The notes under the pieces were generated by a model, which was given only the letters and a program-made list of their open reading frames with translations, had not been told where the DNA came from and searched no databases. 64,000 nucleotides of DNA from Typha latifolia. Taxonomy: Eukaryota > Streptophyta > Magnoliopsida > Poales > Typhaceae. The translations under genes were made by a program, and so were the position numbers. The stretch spans positions 5,146,001 to 5,210,000 of the forward strand of contig CM034109.1 in the NCBI GenBank assembly GCA_019914945.1, written 5' to 3'. Below, piece by piece: positions 1 through 10,440 of this stretch (positions are counted from its first letter, which is position 1; each line of letters begins with the position of its first letter).

Positions 1-3000
1 TTGTATGACCCTAATCTCAAGCTAAGAATGTGAATTACTCTACTAGCTAGCTCTTCTTGGCCCAAGTATTCTTTTCTTATTTTGCTTTGGCCAGGAAGTC
101 TGAAGCAATTTTTAGAGAATTTTCATCTAGTTAATAGCTGGCTGTAAGTTCTGCTGATTCTTTTGGATTCTTCTCATCCTTGAGTTGTACACGAGTCAAG
201 ACAACCCCATATTTCGTTTAATTCTTACTGAGTTTATTTCATTTGATTTTTATGAATGAATTCCTTTTTCTGTTTCTTTCCTTTCTTTTTTCTGAGTTTC
301 TGTGTGTGTGATCGCCTGTGTTCTGTGGAATTAGTGCTATCTGTGTTGCCCGTAATAAAAAGCATTGAAGCTAGTGAAAGAGTTCTAGTGTGAACTTATC
401 ACCTTTAGCACTTTTTACATTAAATCAACTAATCTTATGCAGTGATTGAAGGATTTGATTATTCTAAGTTTCTGCTATAGAATCATAGACAATTCTTTAT
501 GTATAGGATGAAAGTAGAAGATAGTTTCATATGGTGATAATATTAAATCTCCTATATAGTATTCTTATATCTTTTTTCTGTGTACTTCTCTTGTGCTGGT
601 TTACATGATGGTTCTTCTACACTGAATTGTGCTTCTGTGGACATCCATCTATTTCTTTCATGTGAGCATGGATGAATGCTTATGTACTGGCAAGTGGCAA
701 ATGCATTACTCAACAGGCTTCTAAGTATCATGAGATCATAATGCTTCACGATTTTGCTACTGTAGATTTATGGGCAGTCTGTTTTCATGAATCTAGAAAA
801 AGAAGCTAGTTCCAACTTTCATATACTTAATTTCAGCAGTGGAACCTCTTCGATTCGTTTAAACTCAGTAGATATACTTAATTTATTCAGTGGAAATCTG
901 AGACCTTTAAACTTGGATAGATGATGAAAAGAAGAGAAATGTACTAGGAAGCCAATAGGACATATGTCACCTTTGCAAGGTTAGAATTTGAACTCCAAGC
1001 TTTGGTATGTCTATTCCTCCAAAACTTTGTTTTATTCCTCAGTATCAGACAGCCAGTACCTGCTCCACAAAATGTACATTTTAGACAATTATTGGATAAT
1101 TTTATGATCTAATTACATTACTCAAGTTCCTTGTTCTTTAATTTTGTTCAAAAGTTTGTGAATCAGTTCATAGAAAATTCACTTTTGATAGTTGGTTGAC
1201 TTCTTTAGGGCCTTCAAGGACTTGTGAACCAATACTACATTTTCAGGACAAAGATAGTTGACATTGATTTTCATTTCAACAAAATTTTCTTGGGTTATCC
1301 ATTGTAGGATGACTATGTGATCAATCATGCTGTATGAATCAAAATATTGGCCATCTAGGAAGCAACAAATGAGGTGGATGAATGAGGTTATTGGAAGATT
1401 ACAATATGAAATGATTGTGTTCCTCATATTTTAAGTGCCACTGACATAGGTTGCTTGATATCATTAGATAGTTTGGACATATCCAATAGAGACAATATGG
1501 TATACTATTATCAGTTATGATTTTACATAAGTAGTTGTCTTAGGAGGAAGTAGGATTGGAAGACCAAGACTGATGTCAAAGGATGTGTTGAATTAACCAT
1601 ATACCCATCTTTTTATTGCCGTCATTGCGTATAGTTTTTCCTAGAGGTTTTTCTGCTTGAAAAGGTTTTGTGGTGCTTTTGGTTTCTATTTAGATAAAAT
1701 TTTTTTTTATGACAGATCGGAAAACATGTAGTCTTCACCCTAGCACCATTTTCCATTGCAACCTTTTTTAATAGTGAAATTAGTGAAGCTCACATTGATT
1801 TTTGATAATGTCATGAGAGGTCAAAGCGGCGGGGGTTAGATCACACACAAATTTAAGGCTAGTGAGGGAGCCATTTTTGTGGAACCAGCATCATGGACAC
1901 TTCAGTTTACATTAAATGAATTGGACATATGATTGAATCTAATTCATAAATAATCATTCAGATGAAAGCAGATGATAGTTTTTCTTATTAACAAAGCTTA
2001 AAAATGTGTCACAGTGGGGCTCCTATCCACCAATGAGGGGGGAGGACAAGATACCCTTATTTATTGAGAGTCTGTTTGCATGATTTATAAACCATGACAG
2101 GAAGGTTCATAGTAAGAAACCTTGCCATCACTCAAAGTGGTGACCTTGTTAACAAGGTTAGAAAGTTAAAATAATTTATATACTAGGGTTAATTGCACTT
2201 TACTCCCCTGTGGTTTAGCCCAATTGTACGAAATTCTCCTGCACTTTTAACTTAAGTATTTAACCTTCTTGTGATCTGGGCTAAAATGCAACTATTATTT
2301 TTTTTCATTATATTTAACTAAATCACAGAGGAAATTTGAAAATCCTCATCAAAGACAAAGTTGTAGAGGATTCAAAAAAATTTTACAACACTTCTAAAAT
2401 AATATTTATCAAATTTCAGATGATAAAAATATGATAAATATACTAAATATATATATCTTTTTATCATATTTTTGTCATATGAAATCTGATCGATATTATT
2501 TTAGATGCATTAATTCTCTATAATTGTATCTCTCATGCCACATTTGACTTTGGATTTGGTCATACCCTCTCAACTACTTTTGTTAACATATAGATGTTTG
2601 TTTGTTAACATGTAGATATTTGCTTGTTGTGGCCATTCTCTTCTAAATGCTACCGTAATGCTTGGCAATAAGGATGACATGCTACCCAGCATTTTGCATG
2701 TTAGGTGGCATATTCCATGCCAACAAGGGGACAATGTTGTCATTGGCAGCTATTGTTTCTATCTCAGATAGGGAAGAAGAGATTAGGTTGGATTTGTGTC
2801 TAATTCAGCTCATATATGACTCAAAACCTTTTTAAACTTATGTTAGAAGTGTTTTAGAGTGTGGGTTTAAGTGTTAAACTACATTAAGTACACAAGCATG
2901 TTTTGCTTGAAACCTGCTTTATTTAATATGACCTGTGAGGGGTAGGGTTTCGATAAAAGTATTGTTGGGCACATCTGCTGTGTTACAATAGTCATTTCAG

Positions 3001-3422
3001 GAAACTTTTGCAGCTTTTACTGTAAAAGAAAATACTTATTTGGACAGAATAATGCCTAACTGATATCCATCAGATATTTACCCATATGTCCAGTTCTGAC
3101 CATCCTTCATTATTTCAATTATATCTTTTTATCCGGACCTCAGATTCACATGAAATCAAAGCCAAAAGATTCCTAACTCATGAGACTATTACTAATAAAA
3201 ATATTAAAATTTTCTTACAAATAGACTGATCCAGATTTGGTTCGTAATTTATTGTGCCTTGCGACAAGTGTAGGTATAATTAGCAATCAAAGAGGATGAT
3301 TAGTGTTCAGTACTCACCCTTGATCACCAGTTTGGTTCTCAGTATTGCCATTTCTTGGTCACCTCTTTGTTGTGTTTATAGATCCTTAATCTAATCGTAC
3401 GTTCATCTCATTGATCTACCAG
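1..3422 (+). other. Intron/non-coding sequence upstream of SWI3A-like exon
   Basis: I see no coding exon here. The next exon begins at 3423 behind a clear AG acceptor, and the alanine-rich and SANT regions expected upstream in a SWI3 protein are absent, so this is most likely part of a large intron of the SWI3A-like gene. It holds repeat-derived sequence: a segment near 2190-2340 resembling common plant Mutator-type MITE termini (a TTAATTGCACTTTACTCCCC-type start), and a truncated LTR copy at about 3090-3232. Short ORFs at 552-749 and 1179-1427 on the minus strand have no recognisable content. Confidence 0.6.
3090..3232 (+). repeat. Truncated 3' end of a short solo-LTR family
   Basis: This segment resembles the 3' end of the complete solo LTR at 34444-34996. 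The shared order is an ATCTTTTxATCCxGAC block, a GAAAC/GAAATC block, 'AGATTCCTAAC'-like text, an ACTATTAC/ATAAA block, TTTTCTTA, then GATCxAGATxTGGTTCGTAA. The terminal CA is lost (GTAATT here, GTAACA in the complete copy). The rest of the LTR is not visible upstream, so it is a truncated copy within the presumed SWI3A-like intron. Confidence 0.55.
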
Positions 3423-4594
3423 AGAAGAAGCCAGAGAAGAATTTTGGTGCCACAGCATATCGAATCAGGGCTGCCATTGGAACAGCCTTGGGGGCAGCAG
3501 CGGCTCGTGCCAAGCTGCTAGCAGACCATGAAGAGAGGGAAATGGAACTCCTGATGGCATCCATTATTGAAGCACAGGTTTTCTTTCTTTTTCTTTTTTT
3601 CCAACTTATTAATGTTGGAGCAGAATTGATTCCGTGACAACAGATTAACATTTATTTCTTGAATTAGTTGCCTAAAATTAGTTCATGTATAAAAAATGTC
3701 AACTCTATTCTGGGCATGGAAAGAACTAGAGAAGTGATTTCTTGAATTATTTGCCTAAAATTAGTTCATGTATCAAAAATATCAACTCTATTCTTGCCAT
3801 GGAAAGAACTAGAGAAGTGATTCTTGAGATCATAGATCTATCCTGTTCATCGAGTCCATGTTTTTTCTCACCCTTGCTTCAAATGTTTCTATTTCTTTCT
3901 CTGTATTCCATGTTCTTTGGCATACCTATCAGTGAACAAGCATTTGATATTTTAAAATTAGAGCTTGAGAAAGTTGACCCATTATCTTGGTATTTGGAAA
4001 CCTGCTGCTTTTGTTGCAATGGAAAAGGTAACACATTTCTTTGTTCTGTCTTCTAAAACAGTTGAGAAAGATCCGATATAAGATCAAGCATTTTGAGGAG
4101 CTGGAGTTTATTATGGAGGAAGAGTACACCATATTACAGCAACTTAAGGAGTCCATTCTTGAGGAATGGGTCACCGTCCTCCAACAGGCATTTCAAGCTG
4201 GAATTCCAAGATGGCGGGATCATGTGTTGCCAAAGTTGCCGGTAAACAAAATTACACTGTAGGGGTATTTAGAGCTCTGATCTTTGCTTTTCATTTCCAT
4301 GAAATTTAAGAGGCTAGGTTCCTATGTGTATTCAGCTGTAGTGTTAAGATGCTATCTGTTCCTTTTGTCCATATTATTGGATATTTTGTATACCAGTGTA
4401 TCATCTTTGTATCATCAATACGTATTGGCATTCATCAATCTAAATGTTGGGTATTTGTTTCCCTTATACATTTGTTCTGAAGGGTTCTAACCTCACACTT
4501 TGGCTATTCTTTTCTTTATTTTGTGAGAAAGCTTTTGTCCTTTCAGGATTGTGGAAAAAATGGTCGATCCAGTAATGGCCATGTCGGCAAATAA
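3423..4594 (+). CDS. SWI3A: SWI/SNF complex subunit SWI3A-like, C-terminal exons (5' partial)
   Basis: Exons 3423-3577, 4062-4241 and 4547-4594 are phase-compatible and bounded by AG/GT; stop TAA at 4592-4594. They encode about 127 C-terminal residues. The first exon reads RIRAAIGTALGAAAARAKLL followed by ADHEEREMELLMASIIEAQ. The second continues LRKIRYKIKHFEELEFIMEE into AFQAGIPRWRDH. This is the conserved C-terminal helical/leucine-zipper region of SWI3/BAF155 proteins, which mediates subunit dimerisation in the SWI/SNF chromatin-remodelling complex. As far as I recall the plant paralogs, SWI3A fits best: GTALGAAAA, EEREME and a final RWRDH/RWDH shortly before the stop, whereas SWI3B, C and D end differently. 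SWIRM, ZZ and SANT domains must lie left of the window. If the donor at 4242 is not used, translation would read through to a stop at 4260-4262. Family call firm; A-type paralog probable. Confidence 0.82.
3655..3820 (+). repeat. 83-bp tandem duplication in intron of SWI3A-like gene
   Basis: Two adjacent copies (3655-3737 and 3738-3820) share TTTCTTGAATTA, TTGCCTAAAATTAGTTCATG and GGAAAGAACTAGAGAAGTGA, with a handful of substitutions. It is a local duplication inside the intron between the exons ending at 3577 and starting at 4062. No coding role is seen. Confidence 0.85.
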
Positions 4595-4765
4595 GTTTCC
4601 GATTTGTGGAATAAATGGTCTATCCAGTAATGACCATGCCGGCAAACAAGCTTCCGAATTGTGGAATAAATGGTCTATCCAGTAATGACCATGCCGGCAA
4701 ACAAGCTTCCGAATTGTGGAATAAATGGTCTATCCAGTAATGACCATGCCGGCAAACAAGCTTCT
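4547..4765 (+). repeat. Four tandem 54-55 bp copies overlapping SWI3A-like terminal exon
   Basis: Copies are 4547-4600, 4601-4655, 4656-4710 and 4711-4765. Shared text includes TTGTGGAATAAATGG, TCCAGTAATGACCATG and CCGGCAAACAAGCTT. The first copy is the most diverged and starts exactly at the acceptor (TTTCAG at 4541-4546) of the proposed terminal exon, supplying its 15 codons and stop. Copies 2 and 3 differ by a single base, which implies recent expansion. Copies 2-4 lack the upstream TTTCAG acceptor and fall in the predicted 3' UTR. Confidence 0.9.
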
Positions 4766-4889
4766 CGCTTCTGTTACGATGTTTTAGACATGATTTTTGG
4801 CATTCATTATTATCCACTAGTGATACATTCTAAGTCAGGTCCATGCTTTAAGAAGTTAAGTTTACTTGTGGAATAAAGCTAAGGTTAGA

Positions 4890-5592
4890 CTAAGTATTCT
4901 AATTTTTAACACAAAAAGAGTTAATACTAGTATAAATTATTTTATTGTTTAATTGAATATTAGTGTAAAGAGTAATAATTATATTTGATGTGATATAAAA
5001 TTGATATTAAAATATTAGAGAATAGTGAATTTGTATTGGAGCCGGTGATTTTTTATACCAAATGACAATTAATTTAATAATTATATTTGATGTGACATAA
5101 AATTGATATTAAAATATTAGAGAATGGTGAATTTGTATTGGGGCTAGTGATTTTTTACCAAATTAATATTAATTTAATAATTATATTTGATGTGATATAA
5201 AATTAATATTAAAATATGTGGTAGTGTAGATATATATGTTCGTAGTGCGTATGTAGTGCGTGGCAATGTGGATATATAGCTATGTCGAGTGTGAAAATGC
5301 GGACATCAGATATATATAACCATGTGGTGCGAATATGTAACTATGCAGTGCGTGGGAATGCAGATTTATGTTCTTTGTATTGCATTGTAGTACTGATTTA
5401 TAGTGTATTTATATGACATAACTATTTTTTTTTTTAAATGAGAAAATCTCAATTGTAGTTGAGATAATGTATAATTAAGTGATGTCTAATATAAGAGTAA
5501 TATAGTAATTATGGGTTATTATTAAATTATTTTTTAAAAGTTGCATAGAATAAGATATGAGAGAATAATAAATTAATATACTAGAACAAACT
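4890..5592. repeat. AT-rich MITE-like element with internal ~100-bp tandem repeats
   Basis: The unit starting AATAATTATATTTGATGTGA recurs at 4974, 5076 and 5176 (periods of 102 and 100 bp). The outer text CTAATTTTTAA...GAATAATAAATTAATATAC also occurs at 55195-55500 and in part at 61265-61575, so this is a dispersed non-autonomous family. No ORF is present. Superfamily not assigned: termini and target-site duplication were not resolved. Confidence 0.55.
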
Positions 5593-6162
5593 AAGTTGTT
5601 GTTTAGTTAGTACATCATAATAAGAGGGCTTATTTTAGAATAAGGTAGTTCATAAGTGAATGGTCCATATATTAAGAAGTTGTTTAAGACAACCTAGTAA
5701 TAGGCTAACACTTGGGTTCCCTATTTTGAGGATCCCCAATCTTGACTTATGACCGATCCCCAATTTTGATTTGAGAGTTGAGACAGATAACTCCCAAGAT
5801 TAGGCCTAGGCCTTTGACAACCTAGATGTCAAGGCTTGTAGATTGATCTATGTTTGATCACCAGCATGTTACATTACAGATTGTTTGAACATCTACTAAA
5901 TAGTAGATTGGTTCAGATTAGGAGATGACAAACGGGTTAGGTTCTAATTAGGTAAAGGTTATGCTAAAATGGTTTGAATGTTTACCAAATTCATATATGC
6001 CCTTTTGAACTAAGAAACAAATTCATACGTATGGATCTTTAAATGAAAAAACTTTTTGAATTAGGAGGTGTATGAGGTAAAAAAAAAAGTTTAGAGAGTG
6101 TATGCAGACGATGATAGTTTAAAATGTCTAAATAGTCCCTTATTATAATCTATTCGAAGAGA
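5593..6162. other. Intergenic sequence, nothing recognised
   Basis: AT-rich sequence between a MITE-like element and the first long solo LTR. I see no coding potential, RNA gene or clear repeat boundary here. Confidence 0.5.
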
Positions 6163-6247
6163 GATATTGTAACACCCAGAAAATTTTAAAAAAAAATTCC
6201 CGACGCAACGCGTGCGTCCCAGCCTGCCACCCCCGTCCTTCTCCTCT

Positions 6248-6302
6248 CTTTCTTCTTCTTCTTCTTCTTCTTCTTCTTCTTCTTCTTCTTCTTCTTCTTC
6301 TT
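6248..6302. repeat. (TTC)n microsatellite
   Basis: A nearly pure TTC run of about 18 units near the 5' end of the long solo LTR. It generates serine and arginine homopolymer ORFs in other frames, which I do not regard as genes. Confidence 0.95.
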
Positions 6303-6599
6303 CTCGCCATGCATACCACCCAGCCACTCTCCCCTATTTCCCCCTCCACCCCCACCATCTCTCTCAACCTCTCCTTCTCTCGTGTTGCCGACGCCGGAGC
6401 CAACGAAGACAGCCGCAGACCCCCTTGATAAGCCCCTACTCCCCGTTAAATTCCACTAAATCGACCCCTCACCCTCGTAGTCATCAGAGTCTTGATACAA
6501 TTCAAACTTCACCGATGTCGTCTCGAGCATGGATACACTTTAGGGATGTCTTTGTTTCTTGTTTTAGTGTTTAATTCTAAAAAACTAAGTTTTCTGTAT

Positions 6600-6780
6600 G
6601 TCGCGTTCGAACGCGGATGGAGTGCGTTCGAACGCGCTTGTGAACGTCTGCATTAGGTTCGCACATCTAGAGAGTGTGAGATGTGCGTTCGAATGCCACG
6701 TTCGAACGTGCCTGCGAATGCCTACATCGCATTCGCACATACAGAGAACACAAAATGTGCATTCGAACGCAGTCGGCAAA
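6600..6780. repeat. Cluster of TTCGAA-centred palindromes
   Basis: Perfect palindromes occur at 6602-6615 (CGCGTTCGAACGCG), 6624-6635 (GCGTTCGAACGC) and 6697-6710 (CACGTTCGAACGTG), with further imperfect copies. The surrounding module (palindrome followed by TTGTGAACG) recurs in the separate cluster at 15260-15490. Function unknown; the cluster lies inside the solo LTR at 6168-9833. Confidence 0.8.
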
Positions 6781-9700
6781 ATCTACTATTTTAGGGTTAA
6801 TAATTGTCATTTTTGAATTGTTTGGTTAGCCTCTAAGATGGCAACCATGGAATCATTATTGAATTAATTGAGTTTTTCCTTTGTCTCCTTCGTCTTCTTC
6901 TCTCTCGTTCCCTCATTCCCCGGCATCACCGCTTCTAGCCTCCCTCGACCGGCCAATCACCCTAGACCCTTAGGGGCGGCCCACTTTTTCCCCTTCTTCC
7001 AATCTATCCATCACTTTGCCTTAACCCTTCCATCACCCATAACTCTTCCACCACCACTTATTCACCAGTACCACGTCGCTAACGCCGGTCCACCAACCTC
7101 CACCATCACCAAGGATTTCGTGCCTCTATCCACAAATCCTAAGACAGACTCCCTAACATCCGTCCATTAATCGGACGAAATCTCGAGATCTTAACATTCG
7201 ATTTTCTGAAACTTAATTTGTTGGAAAGCTCTTTTCCTAGGCTACAACATATCAAAATCTAACATCGACAGCGGTATCTTTCGGTATCTATTTCCAAAGT
7301 TCAATGTCAAATCCTGTTCAAATATAAAAATCAGAATAGATCGAGCCTTGGCCAAAAGGAGAGATCGTATCAAGTCCTCGGCGGTTGACAACTTTGCATC
7401 TAGCCGCCAGTCCGAGAACTCCGGTGGAGGAGGGGAGTTCTTTAGATGGGCTTCAGGCCCTTAGTGAAGGAGGGGGGGACCTCCATGGTTGTCGACCATG
7501 GAGCGCGCCTCGCCGCCCCGTTGGCCACCCCGGCCACAGGGTGAGCTACTCCCGCTCCCCCGTAGGCGGGGAGGACGGACAGCGACTCCACCTTGGCTCG
7601 AGCTATGCCCTGCCACCGTCGAGTCGAGCCCTCCTCCTCCTCTTTCCCTTCCCCTTCCCTCCGGTTAACCACCCACCCCGGGTGAGGGTCGCGAGCTGCC
7701 AGCCTCGAGGGTGGGTTGCCGACGATATGGGCCACCAATAGCGTCAAGCCCTTTTCCTTCCCCTCTGTCTCCTTCCATTAGAAGGAGATGGTGAGGGAGG
7801 GTAGGGGTTAAACAACCCCCACCCACATCCCTTGGTGGGGCTGCGGTCGAGCCACAGCCCATGAGCTATTCCACTCTTGCCTATTGGGTTGGGCTCGAGC
7901 TCAACCCAACACCCCACCTATGTACTAACCTAGGCCCAATGGGGTTATTTGGACCCGATAAGCCCCATTTTCCTATTCCTAACCACTCTCCTAAAAAATA
8001 AATTCTTATCACCTAAATAGTGTGAATTTTAGGATGACATTGAACTCACCCAAGGGGACCCTTGACTCATGTGATATGCCTAAACATAAATTCTCTAATA
8101 AGGTAATTAATTCTATTAATTTACTAACCTTATATATAGCTTTACTTGCGTGAATTGATATGATCGACAATGCGCAAGAAGAATTTTGGGATTCCGGAGG
8201 AGCCGGCTAGTTGAGGGGAACTAAAGTACTGTGGAGACCCCTAGATGAGTAGAGTTTATATAAGTCTAAAATAATATAGTTGCTACTACTATACTTTTCC
8301 TAATGTTATAAGAACGATAGTGTTAGCGCATGCATTTAGTATAAGTATTATATATCCCAGTCTGTATGGTTGTTGATAATATACTTTTCATAATATTATA
8401 GGAATGCTAGTATTAACACATGCATTTAGTGTACCATGATATATCTTGACATGTGCAATTATTAATAGTATATTCGTCAGGATGTTATGAGAATGTTAAT
8501 GTTAGCATAGGTATTAGTGTAACTATGATCTACATGTATCCTAGTATGAGACACTCTTACATAAGTATTTGTAGTGAACATAAACTATGACATGACTTAT
8601 ACATCCACAGATACTGCACCACTTTTATATATCATTGGTAGTCATGTTCTAACTAGGCGGTGCCCCTACTCGCTCAGCTTGGAGTTAAGAGTAGAGTGTA
8701 TCGTATATGACTTATATTATTAGCGACCTACACGTGAGGTCTGTAGCTTGAGTGGCATTTAGGTAATTACACTACATGGTCAGAACTAGATTATAATGAT
8801 AGTAAGAACATGATTGTGAGTGGAGATATATCTCTAGCGATACCCGATGACGCAGGATTATGGCGTCCACTAATGAGCTGAGGGCTCTTGATTATTCCGC
8901 TAAGGGCGGTGATGATTTAGAGATAGTGAGATATGGGATCCTTACTCTAATGACCATAGACAATCGGTCACATGTAGTGTCACCATGTATGTTTGGGTGA
9001 CATTACCGCTAGATGTGTATATATCCGTCCTCGATGTATGAGATGATGAATGGTTATGTGATGGATGATTTTTGAAGAATATCTACATTATGTGGTAAAT
9101 AGCTCGGTGAGCTATGATAAAACATGATTAATGCCTTGGTGAGCATGTAATGACTAAACCTCCTTGACTTGCGTGAATGTGAGGAAAACTACTCTTTAAC
9201 TTTAAGCATAACATGTAAATGTTATGATTGAGATTGTATGAATAAGAGATTGTATCAAGCTTTATACTTATGTAGACTTATCCTGATATGATTAGGAGTT
9301 GGCATATTTTAGGATAGTGACATGTAGTCTTTATCGATTGCATTAATTTAGTAACTCATTATAAGTCATTTAAATAAATTTGTTCTATTGCTAGCAATTA
9401 TAGGCATACATTGGGATATGCACCTGTGATTTTATTGTTATAGATTGTATGGATTCTACTCGCTAGTATGTGTGCTCACCACCTCTTGGTGACATCATTT
9501 TAGAGCTAAGAAAAGCAGGTACGGGTAGTGAGAAGTAGCTGTCTTTACTTCATTTAGGGTTATTTCTATTAGTTGTATTGAGCCCCTACGAGGGTGTTAT
9601 GATTGAAGTTGTATTTTGAACATTGGAGTTGTATTTTGGATGTGTATCTTTGAAGGCTTGTTGTGGCATGTGGAATTTATATCCAGACTCATATTTACTT

Positions 9701-9999
9701 GAGATCATTTATGGTATGAACTTATATTTCTATGTGCATTGTGGAAACATATTACTGACAGGTCACGTGATGCATCGCGTGGAAGGATTTACCCACGCGG
9801 TATACACTTGTATTTGAAGATTTGGGTGTTTCAGATATGCTATTAGGAAGTCGGCGTCTAGAAGAAGGGCAGTTTCTTTATAACTCTAAGAAGGAGATTC
9901 TTTGAGGAGGTTCACGTTTTTGTTCTTAATACCGTGAAAATTTGTGTCTCACTATTCTTTAATCCGAGCTCAAAGGAATGTGAATATAAGGAGAAGGCT

Positions 10000-10440
10000 T
10001 GCAATTTAGTTTATTACTAAGCTGTAGAGTTTCAACATGAAGTGAGGGAGTCAAAGTTTGGTTGAATCATTCAAACTGACTTAAATAAGAATAGCCTTAG
10101 ATGCACAGATATGATTTTAGTGTCCAGCCTGATAGGAGAGTTGTCCATGGTAGTGAAGTTAAGGACCTCTGTGGATGAGGAAGGGAAGAGGAGTCCCAAT
10201 CAGTTGACATTATGAAATGGTATAGTTTTAAGAGAGTGGGTGAGGATCGATTGTTGGACCACGTGAAGTGTTTTCCCTTTAGTGGAATGACAATCAGATC
10301 ATTAGATCTGAGAAAGGAGTTGAATAGATCATAGTTCATCGGGTAGGTACAAGCGGTTTTACAATCAAGTGGTGATCGGATTAAGTTGAACTCCCCCACA
10401 GATGCACCAGGGCATGCCATCTTCTAATGTGAATAGCTCA
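10000..10440 (-). pseudogene. LINE endonuclease (EEP domain) remnant
   Basis: The minus-strand frame over 10420-10097 reads GEFNLIRSPLDCKTA, then IPLKGKHFTWSNNRSSPTLL and KLYHFIMSTDWD. This matches the apurinic endonuclease-like (exonuclease-endonuclease-phosphatase) domain of plant L1-type LINE ORF2, whose consensus carries GDFN, FTWSN and LDR.L. A frameshift near the GEFN motif and later stops show it is dead. The fragment continues degraded towards lower coordinates and ends close to the solo-LTR boundary at 9838. Reverse transcriptase is not recognisable. Confidence 0.7.

Larger units (their letters stand above)
6168..9833 (+). mobile_element. Very long solo LTR (Ty3-gypsy type), 3.67 kb
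   Basis: The 5' end reads TGTAACACCC and the 3' end GGGTGTTTCA, an inverted terminal pair typical of plant Ty3-gypsy (chromovirus/Tekay-like) LTRs. The element is flanked by the perfect 5-bp target-site duplication GATAT at 6163-6167 and 9834-9838. No second LTR, gag or pol occurs between, so this is a solo LTR left by recombination. It contains a TTC microsatellite (6248-6302), a TTCGAA palindrome cluster (6600-6780) and a GC-rich tract (about 7380-7880). Forward orientation is inferred from comparison with the LTR at 19911-22699, whose 5' half is also GC- and pyrimidine-rich. Confidence 0.85.

Noticed and set aside
3742..4056. 104-codon ORF on the plus strand
   Set aside because: Lies between two SWI3A-like exons, begins in an 83-bp duplicated intron segment and has no family features.
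4601..4765. CRISPR-like regular direct repeats
   Set aside because: The copies are head-to-tail with no spacers, in a plant nuclear gene; it is a simple tandem duplication.
6091..6574. Glu-rich, Arg-rich and Ser-rich ORFs
   Set aside because: Generated by the TTC microsatellite read in different frames.
7385..7862. ORFs of 118, 101 and 65 codons on both strands
   Set aside because: All lie in the GC-rich part of a solo LTR; frames are open on both strands because stop codons are rare in GC-rich DNA.
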